From: an uncultured Bacilli bacterium
GTDB lineage: Bacteria > Bacillota_I > Bacilli_A > RF39 > UBA660
Direction: 5' to 3'
Assembly (NCBI GenBank): GCA_947630515.1
Contig: CANRHY010000070.1
Coordinates: 1 to 5,413 of the forward strand
DNA: 5,413 nt
This document shows, in pieces, positions 1 through 5,276 of this stretch. Every line of letters begins with the position of its first letter. Within the stretch, counting starts at the first letter, position 1. The translations under genes were made by a program, and so were the position numbers. Under the pieces are notes generated by a model. The model did no database searches and had not been told where the DNA came from. It saw only the letters and a program-made list of their open reading frames with translations.

Positions 1-357
1 ATTTGATTTTGGAACAGGTTTATAGTCTTCCATACTCGTTCCTCCATCTATACTTGTTATCTTATATTTTAAATTATCTGTTACAAAATCATTATACAAG
101 TTTTCTATTATTATATTATAGTAATATATATCTTTACTTTTATTTTCTACTGTAAATTCTTTACTATAACTCCAATTTAAATCTATATTAGTTGCTTCTA
201 TTTCTTGTGTATCTGTAAATATTATAGATAACTCTCCTACTTTTAAACTTATTTTCTTTCCTTCTCCTTTTATATTAGCTATAAAGTAACTTGTACTTAC
301 TCCTATTATTAATACTAATATACTCACTATACTTATTATTATATACTTCTTTTTCAT
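1..357 (-). CDS. Exported TasA/CalY-like surface protein, N-terminal part (runs off the left edge)
   Basis: This is the N-terminal 119 residues of a gene that continues past base 1. The protein begins MKKK, followed by a hydrophobic segment at about residues 5-28 that ends in STSYFIAN. This resembles the SipW-type signal peptides of TasA, CalY and camelysin-like proteins, where a similar STYAYFS stretch precedes cleavage. The rest reads as alternating beta strands: KVGELSIIF at 39-47, then a WSYSKEFTVENKSKD stretch at 62-76. The pattern of a GEL strand followed by a KEFTVEN strand is one I associate with secreted beta-sandwich proteins of the TasA/M73-like group in Firmicutes. The ATG at 357-355 is chosen because AAAGGA lies 8 bases upstream (366-371). 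Transcription is well explained by the consensus promoter at 406-434. The export signal is fairly certain; the family is an inference from pattern only. It could also be another kind of cell-surface lipid-free exported protein. Confidence 0.6.
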   Translation of the reverse strand, partial: MKKKYIIISIVSILVLIIGVSTSYFIANIKGEGKKISLKVGELSIIFTDTQEIEATNIDLNWSYSKEFTVENKSKDIYYYNIIIENLYNDFVTDNLKYKITSIDGGTSMEDYKPVPKSN

Positions 358-405
358 ACTCCATTTCCTTTCTAACACTAACAATACGTTAATATTCTTA
401 TCACA

Positions 406-434
406 ATTATACCAACATTTTGTATACTTGTCAA
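406..434 (-). promoter_or_regulatory. Consensus SigA promoter for the exported-protein gene
   Basis: Read on the minus strand, TTGACA (434-429) is followed by a 17-base spacer and TATAAT (411-406). Both hexamers match the vegetative sigma consensus exactly and the spacing is optimal. Transcription should start near base 399, giving a leader of roughly 40 nt that contains the AAAGGA ribosome-binding site of the gene starting at 357. The -35 hexamer overlaps the upstream region of the divergent regulator gene. Confidence 0.85.
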
Positions 435-440
435 AAGGAG
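434..440 (+). promoter_or_regulatory. Ribosome-binding site that decides the TTG start of the regulator
   Basis: AAAGGAG (434-440) is a strong Shine-Dalgarno sequence. The in-frame ATG at 441 directly abuts it and leaves no spacing, so it is unlikely to be used. The in-frame TTG at 450 is 9 bases away, a workable distance. A further in-frame TTG at 420 has no ribosome-binding site in front of it. Confidence 0.75.
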
Positions 441-449
441 ATGAAAATA

Positions 450-668
450 TTGAAGAAACTTGTGTGTGATGGCTATCGAGCCAATGAAGTTTTTAAATTA
501 GTTAGGGAAGGTACTGGGCTTACTCAAAAGAAGCTTGCTGAAATGTTAGGAAGGACTAATACTTGTATTCAATTTTATGAATATGGGCTTAGAAACTTTG
601 ATTTTGAATTACTTTTAGAGATGTGTAAAAAGTTAGATTTGAGTATTATAATTGAAGCAAAAAAATAA
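450..668 (+). CDS. Small Cro/C1-type (XRE) helix-turn-helix regulator
   Basis: A 72-residue DNA-binding protein made almost entirely of one Cro/C1-type helix-turn-helix domain. Counted from the TTG start at 450, helix 1 is about residues 12-20. The helix-turn-helix runs from TQKKLAEMLG (25-34) through the recognition helix at about 36-46, ending in the typical YEYG (43-46, compare YExG in the family). A further helix, ELLLEMCKKL (53-62), leads to a C-terminal strand LSIIIEA (64-70). There is no effector or oligomerisation domain beyond this, as in HipB/HigA-like antitoxins and small phage-type repressors. No toxin gene is adjacent: the divergent neighbour encodes an exported protein. The gene's upstream region overlaps the -35 element of that neighbour's promoter, which makes regulation of the neighbour, or autoregulation, plausible but unproven. 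An upstream start at 420 (82 residues) is possible but lacks a ribosome-binding site. It is the only plus-strand gene in the window. Confidence 0.85.
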   Translation: MKKLVCDGYRANEVFKLVREGTGLTQKKLAEMLGRTNTCIQFYEYGLRNFDFELLLEMCKKLDLSIIIEAKK

Positions 669-694
669 ACGGGTTTTAATTAACTCGTTTATTT
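663..694. terminator. Bidirectional hairpin terminator between the regulator and xfp
   Basis: A 13-bp stem pairs 663-675 with 682-694 around a 6-base loop (676-681). One position is a G-T wobble on the plus strand (672/685) and a C-A mismatch on the minus strand. On the minus strand it is followed by seven U residues (from A659-665), making it a good rho-independent terminator for xfp. On the plus strand the following bases are only moderately U-rich. The TAA stops of both convergent genes (666-668 and 691-689) lie inside the two arms. Confidence 0.85.
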
Positions 695-3019
695 GTATTT
701 AAAGTTTGTTACTTCTGGTATTTCTTTGCCATGTTTTCTTATGTAATTATGGTGTTTTTCTAATATTGTTTCACAGTATTCTTTTAGTTCTTTTTCTTTT
801 TTTAGTTTAGGTACATAGTTTAAGACATCTAGTATTAAGTGATATCTATCTATTTTGTTTTGTACTCTCATATCAAATGGTGTTGTTATTGTTCCCTCTT
901 CTATGTATCCTCTTACATGCATTTCTTTGTTGTTTCTATTGTAAGTTAGTTCATGTATTACATTAGGGTATCCATGGAAAGCAAATACTATAGGTGTGTT
1001 TTTTGTGAATATTTTATCATATTCTTCGTCTGTTAAACCGTGAGGGTGTTTTAAGTTACTTTCTAGTTTCATTAAGTCTACTACATTTACTACTCTTATT
1101 TTTAGATTAGGTAATTTTTCTTTTAGTATAGAAGAAGTCGCTAATACTTCTAGTGTAGGTGTATCTCCTGCACAAGCTAGAATTATATCTGGATTTTTTC
1201 CATCATTAGTGCTTGCCCATTTAAGTATTCCTATACCTTTTTTACAATGTTCTATTGCTTCTTCCATTGTAAGCCACTCTGGTCTTTTGTGTTTAGATGC
1301 AATTACTAGGTTTATGTAATTTTTTGTTTTTGTTATGTGGTCAAAAGTTGATATTAGTGTGTTTGTATCAAATGGTAAGTATATTCTTACTGTGTCTGCT
1401 TTGTTTGGAAGTAAGTGATTTATTAGTCCTGGGTTTTGATGTGTATAACCATTATGGTCTTGTTGCCATACGTGACTAGATAGTAGTATGTTTAGTGAGC
1501 TTATTTCTTTTCTCCATGGTAAGCTTTTAGTTACTTTTAGCCATTTAGCATGTTGGCTTATCATTGAGTCTACTATTCTCATAAATGCTTCATAACTATG
1601 AATAAATCCATGTCTTCCAGTTAGTAAGTATCCTTCTAGTAATCCCTCACATACGTGTTCAGAAAGTATGCTATCTATTACTCTTCCATCTTTAGATAGT
1701 AGTTCATCTTTTTTAGTTATTTTGCATGCCCATTTTCTTTTAGTTACTTCAAATATGTTATTAAGTCTATTAGAAAGGGCTTCATCTGGACCAAAAACTC
1801 TGTAATTCTTGTTTTCTTCGTTTAGGGATATTAGATCTCTAATGTAGTTACCTAATTCTCTCATGCTTTCTTTTTCAGTGTTGCCTCTTCCTTTTATTTT
1901 TACTTCATAATCTAATAAATTAGGTGTTATTAATTCTTTTAGTAGAAGTCCTCCATTAGATATAGGGTTAGCGCTCATTCTTTTATCCCCACTTGGGCAT
2001 AGGTCTAGTATTTCTTTTTTTATGCTTCCATCTTTGTTAAATAGTTCTGTTGGTCTATAGCTTTTTAACCATTTATCTAATAGTAATAGATTAACACTAT
2101 TTTCTTTGTTTACTACTATTGGTACTTGATGGCTTTTAAATGAGCCTTCTACTTCTTTAGGGCCAGTCCATCCTTTTGGTGTTCTTAGTATTATCATTGG
2201 ATAAAAGGGTCTAAAGGAATTTGTTTTTGATTCTTTTTTTATTTTTTTTATGTAAGTTACTATTTCATCTAAAGTTTTAGCCATTTTTTTGTGCATAACT
2301 TTTGGGTTAGAGCCTGATACTATGTATGGCTTATATCCATATCCTCTGAAAAGAGAAATTAGTTCTTCTTCACTTATTCTTGCTAGTAATGTTGGGTTTG
2401 CTATTTTGTATCCGTTTAGGTGAAGTATTGGTAGTACTATTCCATCTGTTTGTGGATTTATTAGTTTGTTTATATGCCATGAGGCTGATAAAGGGCCTGT
2501 TTCTGCTTCTCCATCACCTATTATGCAGGCTGCGATTAAGTCAGGATTATCTAGTATTGCTCCGTAAGCATGCGCAAGAGAGTAGCCTAGTTCTCCACCT
2601 TCGTTTATGCTTCCTGGTGTTTCGGGTGCAACATGGCTTGATACTCCTCCAGGGAAAGAGAATTGTTTAAATAGTTTTTTTAGTCCCTCTTCATCTTTAG
2701 TAATACTAGGATATACTTCACTATAAGTACCCTCTATGTAGGCATTAGATATAGCTGCTTGTCCTCCATGACCAGGACCGATTACATAAATCATATTAAG
2801 GTCATATTTTTTTATTATTCTATTTAAGTGAGTGTATATGAAGTTTTGTCCAGGTGCGGTTCCCCAGTGTCCTACTACATTTGGTTTTACATCTTTTAGT
2901 TCTAACTTTCTTTTAAGCATTGGGTTATCCATTAGGTATAGTTGGCCTACTGAAAGGTAGTTAGCTACTCTAAAGTATTTGTCTAATAAATTTATTTCTT
3001 CTTTTGTTATTCTATTCAT
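689..3019 (-). CDS. xfp: Xylulose-5-phosphate/fructose-6-phosphate phosphoketolase
   Basis: A cytoplasmic thiamine-diphosphate enzyme that splits xylulose 5-phosphate (and, in many members, fructose 6-phosphate) with inorganic phosphate. The products are acetyl phosphate plus glyceraldehyde 3-phosphate or erythrose 4-phosphate. At 776 residues it is close to the usual 780-825 and looks complete. Family motifs appear in order: GHWGTAPGQNF (50-60), GPGHGG (81-86), SHVAPETPGS (128-137), the ThDP/Mg-binding GDGEAETG through HLNG (168-203), GWTGP (283-287), SHQVP (296-300), FGPDE (409-413), SEHVCEG (453-459), QQDHNGYTHQNPG (519-531), NVVDLMKL (645-652) and STTTP-like GTITTPFDM (709-717). Residues matching the catalytic histidines and glutamate of the Bifidobacterium enzyme are present (about H51, H84, H129, H297, E454, H527). 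ATG 3019 is preceded by GAGGA 8 bases upstream (3028-3032). The start overlaps the end of the upstream gene by 8 nt, so both are probably co-transcribed and translationally coupled. Substrate preference cannot be read from the sequence. Confidence 0.97.
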   Translation of the reverse strand: MNRITKEEINLLDKYFRVANYLSVGQLYLMDNPMLKRKLELKDVKPNVVGHWGTAPGQNFIYTHLNRIIKKYDLNMIYVIGPGHGGQAAISNAYIEGTYSEVYPSITKDEEGLKKLFKQFSFPGGVSSHVAPETPGSINEGGELGYSLAHAYGAILDNPDLIAACIIGDGEAETGPLSASWHINKLINPQTDGIVLPILHLNGYKIANPTLLARISEEELISLFRGYGYKPYIVSGSNPKVMHKKMAKTLDEIVTYIKKIKKESKTNSFRPFYPMIILRTPKGWTGPKEVEGSFKSHQVPIVVNKENSVNLLLLDKWLKSYRPTELFNKDGSIKKEILDLCPSGDKRMSANPISNGGLLLKELITPNLLDYEVKIKGRGNTEKESMRELGNYIRDLISLNEENKNYRVFGPDEALSNRLNNIFEVTKRKWACKITKKDELLSKDGRVIDSILSEHVCEGLLEGYLLTGRHGFIHSYEAFMRIVDSMISQHAKWLKVTKSLPWRKEISSLNILLSSHVWQQDHNGYTHQNPGLINHLLPNKADTVRIYLPFDTNTLISTFDHITKTKNYINLVIASKHKRPEWLTMEEAIEHCKKGIGILKWASTNDGKNPDIILACAGDTPTLEVLATSSILKEKLPNLKIRVVNVVDLMKLESNLKHPHGLTDEEYDKIFTKNTPIVFAFHGYPNVIHELTYNRNNKEMHVRGYIEEGTITTPFDMRVQNKIDRYHLILDVLNYVPKLKKEKELKEYCETILEKHHNYIRKHGKEIPEVTNFKYK

Positions 3020-3782
3020 TTACTTCTTCCTCACTTTCATCTAATATGTTATCGTATTTATCTATATCAAAGCCTTCGATTTCTAGTGTTAATACATTTG
3101 TAACTAAACCATTTTCTACTGTTAATATGCTAGGTCTATTATCACTAAGCGTGAAACCATTAAGTAATGTATTTAGTGCATCTTCTTCTATGTTATTAAT
3201 GTTTAGATATTTTACTTCATACTCAGTAGAAAACGAATCTATTTTATTATTTAGTAATATGCATGTGCTAGTGCAACTTTTACTTATTACGTATACATAA
3301 GTTGTATTTTCTTCTTCTTGTAATTCTTCTAAAGTTATTTCTTTTTCGTTAAGTTTGTTTATTCCATCTTCTGTATATTCATCTAAATCTATATTAAAAA
3401 GTGTATTAAATTCTTTTTTATAACTATCAGTTTCATTTTTGTAAAAATAGTAGTTTTGATTATCTTTGTTAATTACTAATCCTATGTCAGATGTTACTAC
3501 TAATTTTAAAGTTTTTCCACATGTGAAGTTTATGTTTTTGTTTTCTGTATCGTAAGTATATGCCTTGCAGTTATCAATGCCCAGTGAAGAGCCCTCATAT
3601 ACTATTTCTTTTTCTTTAAAGTTTAGTGTTTCAAAAGTGTTTGTTTCATAATCATATTTGTAATATGTGTTATTTATTATATCTAGCTTTGGTGTTTCTA
3701 CTGTAGGTTCATGAGTAAGACCTACTATACCAAGAGAAGCAAAGATTATTATTAATATACTATAGGTTAATATTCTTTTCAT
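3012..3782 (-). CDS. Membrane-anchored extracytoplasmic protein with a divergent thioredoxin-like C-terminal domain
   Basis: A 256-residue protein with an N-terminal hydrophobic segment (about 4-22) after MKR. This would be an uncleaved anchor or signal peptide, with no lipobox cysteine, leaving the rest outside the membrane. Residues 30-155 are a polar, beta-rich region with two cysteines (C72, C88) that could form a disulfide. Residues 159-247 resemble a thioredoxin fold. There is a strand TTYVYVISK (160-168), then C170-T-S-T-C174 at the position of the usual CXXC active site, a helix (about 175-186), a strand VKYLNINN (190-197), and RPSILTVENG (216-225), where P217 fits the thioredoxin cis-proline and the strand-turn after it. 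The tail (247-256) is strongly acidic. The cysteine spacing is CX3C rather than CX2C, so oxidoreductase activity is uncertain. AAAGAGG (3789-3795) lies 6 bases before ATG 3782. It is first in the operon with xfp. The fold assignment is my inference; the exported topology is firmer. Confidence 0.65.
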   Translation of the reverse strand: MKRILTYSILIIIFASLGIVGLTHEPTVETPKLDIINNTYYKYDYETNTFETLNFKEKEIVYEGSSLGIDNCKAYTYDTENKNINFTCGKTLKLVVTSDIGLVINKDNQNYYFYKNETDSYKKEFNTLFNIDLDEYTEDGINKLNEKEITLEELQEEENTTYVYVISKSCTSTCILLNNKIDSFSTEYEVKYLNINNIEEDALNTLLNGFTLSDNRPSILTVENGLVTNVLTLEIEGFDIDKYDNILDESEEEVNE

Positions 3783-3808
3783 TTTGTACCTCTTTCTATT
3801 CTATAAAT

Positions 3809-3837
3809 ATTATATCAATTAATTAGGTATTTTTAAA
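3809..3837 (-). promoter_or_regulatory. Probable SigA promoter of the thioredoxin-like/xfp operon
   Basis: On the minus strand a perfect TATAAT (3814-3809) is preceded, after a 17-base spacer, by TTTAAA (3837-3832), a 4 of 6 match to the -35 consensus. Transcription would begin near 3802 and give a short leader carrying AAAGAGG. It lies immediately after the terminator of the upstream endolysin gene, so the operon is an independent unit. I saw no catabolite-repression (cre-like) palindrome around it. Confidence 0.6.
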
Positions 3838-3842
3838 GATAG

Positions 3843-3872
3843 AAAAATACAAAGATTTTAGTCTTTGTATTT
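3843..3872 (-). terminator. Rho-independent terminator of the lysis cassette
   Basis: A perfect 11-bp inverted repeat pairs 3845-3855 (AAATACAAAGA) with 3862-3872 (TCTTTGTATTT) around a 6-base loop. On the minus strand the hairpin ends in a run of five U residues (A3843-3847, partly within the stem). The upstream arm overlaps the first two bases of the endolysin stop-codon triplet (3871-3873). Its stem is AT-rich, so termination strength is uncertain. Confidence 0.75.
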
Positions 3873-4551
3873 ATGATTTATTTCTTATTAGTAATTCTTC
3901 TCCTTCATATAGTTCTATTTGATAAAGTGAGGTTTTTTCTACGTTATATGTGAATATTATATTAGAATAGTTATTTAACTCTTCTTTAAGTGATTCTATT
4001 TCTTTTGTTTGGAGCGATAGTTTATCTTCTAACTCTTGTATTTTTTTCTTTAGTTCTTCTTCCTCTTTACAAGGTACATCTATATCTGGTAAGTATAGTA
4101 ATCCTACTGTGGCTTCAGGATTACTTGAAGTTATTTGTCCTTTGTAAACATAAGTATAATCAATAGGGTTTACTTTTACTCCATTTATGAATACTTCATA
4201 ATGTAAGTGATTGCCATCTGCTCTTCCTGTGGCACCCATGTTTCCTATTTTTGTTCCTTGTTTTACTATGTCTCCAACGTTAACTGTTACTGTGTTATAA
4301 GCAAGATGAGCGTATAGTGTTTCAAATCCGTTAATGTGTCTTATTCTTACATAGTTTCCATAAGAAGAACCAGTAGTGTCTGTTTGGTTATAGTCTTTTC
4401 TTACATCTACTACTTCTCCATCATATGAAGCATATACGTCCACGTTAGGTCCACCATAAGAATAGTTCCAACCTAAATCTAATCCGTTATGTACTCCACT
4501 ACGATAGTATTCTGTAATAGCTATATAGTTTAAAGGATATTTAAGATTCAT
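3871..4551 (-). CDS. M23-family peptidoglycan endopeptidase, probable phage-type endolysin
   Basis: A 226-residue zinc metallopeptidase of the LytM/lysostaphin family, which cuts peptide cross-links in peptidoglycan. The M23 domain fills about residues 10-135. The zinc ligands are recognisable as HNGLD (H21, D25) and the second histidine of HLH (H117). H82 in YAHL and H115 are the expected catalytic histidines. The GDIVKQGTKIGNMGATGRADGNHLHYE block (93-119) is classical for the family. There is no signal peptide or membrane segment, so release across the membrane would need a holin, and a holin-like gene lies directly upstream with a 4-base ATGA overlap. Residues 162-193 (from KEEEELKKK) form a charged heptad-type coiled coil, followed by a short beta-like tail (195-226) in place of a recognisable SH3 or peptidoglycan-binding domain. 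AAAGGGG (4561-4567) stands 9 bases before the ATG. A non-phage, host-run wall hydrolase is an alternative. Confidence 0.85.
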   Translation of the reverse strand: MNLKYPLNYIAITEYYRSGVHNGLDLGWNYSYGGPNVDVYASYDGEVVDVRKDYNQTDTTGSSYGNYVRIRHINGFETLYAHLAYNTVTVNVGDIVKQGTKIGNMGATGRADGNHLHYEVFINGVKVNPIDYTYVYKGQITSSNPEATVGLLYLPDIDVPCKEEEELKKKIQELEDKLSLQTKEIESLKEELNNYSNIIFTYNVEKTSLYQIELYEGEELLIRNKS

Positions 4552-4868
4552 TTTTTCTTACCCCTTTCTATATATATAATATCTTCTAAGTCACTTAAGC
4601 TACTAAATATTTTGTCTTCAAACATTTTGTATATAGCATCAGCGCCTATGAAGCTAATTAGACCTACCCAAATAGAGTAAATTATATTTATATCTGAAAA
4701 TGTTAAACTAAAAGTTATGCCTATAATCATAGAAATTATGAAAGATTTTAATAGCATAAATTTTTTACTTTTTGTTCCCTCTTTTAGTCTTTGTATTAGT
4801 GAAGTGGATATAATGCTACTAGCTATAGCAATTATTAAAACATTTTTTATTAATACTAGATTTAGCAT
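4548..4868 (-). CDS. Small three-helix membrane protein, probable holin
   Basis: A 106-residue protein with three hydrophobic segments at about residues 5-25, 38-57 and 61-81. A basic loop follows the first (QRLKEGTKSKK, 26-36), and the C-terminal tail is charged and ends RGKKK. Size, topology and position directly before a signal-less endolysin are those of phage holins, which open the membrane to let the lysin reach the wall. I cannot assign it to a named holin family from sequence alone. Its TGA stop overlaps the endolysin ATG (ATGA at 4551-4548), indicating translational coupling. ATG 4868 has AGGTGA 7 bases upstream (4876-4881). A terminator of the preceding gene ends about 50 bases upstream and I could not find a convincing -35/-10 pair in between; a lone TATATT-like hexamer is the best candidate. 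Confidence 0.65.
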   Translation of the reverse strand: MLNLVLIKNVLIIAIASSIISTSLIQRLKEGTKSKKFMLLKSFIISMIIGITFSLTFSDINIIYSIWVGLISFIGADAIYKMFEDKIFSSLSDLEDIIYIERGKKK

Positions 4869-4918
4869 TTATTCATCACCTAATATAATGTATTCAATGA
4901 TTTTATTTGTGAGTGGGC

Positions 4919-4954
4919 AAAAAAACTGAATAGAATTATTTTGTTTCTACTCAG
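4919..4954 (-). terminator. Rho-independent terminator after the 105-residue gene
   Basis: On the minus strand CTGAGTAGAA (4954-4945) pairs with TTCTATTCAG (4935-4926) around a 9-base loop, with one G-U wobble. Seven U residues follow directly (A4919-4925). This is a standard intrinsic terminator placed just after the stop codon at 4958. It separates the upstream transcript from the holin-endolysin pair. Confidence 0.85.
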
Positions 4955-4957
4955 CGT

Positions 4958-5275
4958 TTATGTTTGATAATCATTAATTGCTTTTACCTCATAATAAGCT
5001 TTTAAGCAATCTCCTTTTTTATAACCATCGCCTTCATCTTTATACCAATACCACTCTTTTATAACTTTTAAAAACCAATTAGTATATGGAAATATTGAAG
5101 TACTAGCAAAAGCGTTCCAGTCTTCTTCAGAGCCTATAAATATTCCTTTTTTTGTTTCTTTAATAGTTTTGCTTTTATAACTATTAAAATGTTCTCTTAT
5201 TTTATCAAGACATTGTTTTTCTTTATATCCTGTTTCTTTTAATTTATTAGTATCAAATATAAATTCCATTTTCAT
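4958..5275 (-). CDS. Hypothetical small soluble protein, 105 residues
   Basis: I do not recognise this protein. It has no signal peptide or membrane segment. Visible features are an N-terminal strand MEFIFDTN, a helical, charged region (about 11-30), and an aromatic-rich central part. That part includes EDWNAFAST (51-59), WFLKVIKEWYWYKDEGDGY (67-85) and CLKAYYE (90-96), with four tryptophans (53, 67, 75, 77) and three cysteine or acidic positions that might be conserved. The ATG at 5275 begins one base after the TAA of the upstream gene (TAATATG), so the two are surely co-transcribed; an ATG two codons further (5269) is an alternative start. Only a weak AGAAAG-like ribosome-binding site precedes it, which suggests that translation depends on coupling to the upstream gene. 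Its own terminator (4919-4954) ends the transcript. Composition matches the neighbours, so the reading frame is very likely real. Confidence 0.75.
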   Translation of the reverse strand: MKMEFIFDTNKLKETGYKEKQCLDKIREHFNSYKSKTIKETKKGIFIGSEEDWNAFASTSIFPYTNWFLKVIKEWYWYKDEGDGYKKGDCLKAYYEVKAINDYQT

Positions 5276-5276
5276 A

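Noticed and set aside
398..428. Plus-strand promoter TTATCA-19-TATACT for the regulator
   Set aside because: The -35 match and 19-base spacing are poor, and the transcript would begin almost at the Shine-Dalgarno. Possible, but not supportable as a feature.
450..668. Antitoxin of a toxin-antitoxin pair
   Set aside because: The fold would fit, but no small toxin gene is adjacent. The neighbours are an exported protein gene (divergent) and xfp (convergent).
1297..1479. Plus-strand open frame of 60 codons
   Set aside because: It lies wholly inside xfp on the opposite strand, has no ribosome-binding site and encodes a low-complexity Leu/Phe-rich peptide typical of antisense to an AT-rich gene.
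2380..2670. Plus-strand open frame of 96 codons
   Set aside because: Antisense to the ThDP-binding region of xfp. The Leu/Val-rich product mirrors the conserved codons of the real gene.
3004..3300. Plus-strand open frame of 98 codons
   Set aside because: Antisense to the thioredoxin-like gene and the xfp start. Ser/Leu-rich with no domain signal.
4548..4551. TGA read as tryptophan (Mycoplasma-type code)
   Set aside because: The TGA here forms a classical ATGA stop/start overlap, and the xfp tryptophan codons checked are TGG. The standard bacterial code explains everything seen.
4717..4929. Plus-strand open frame of 70 codons
   Set aside because: Antisense to the holin-like gene, and runs into its upstream terminator. 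Its hydrophobicity reflects the membrane codons of the real gene.
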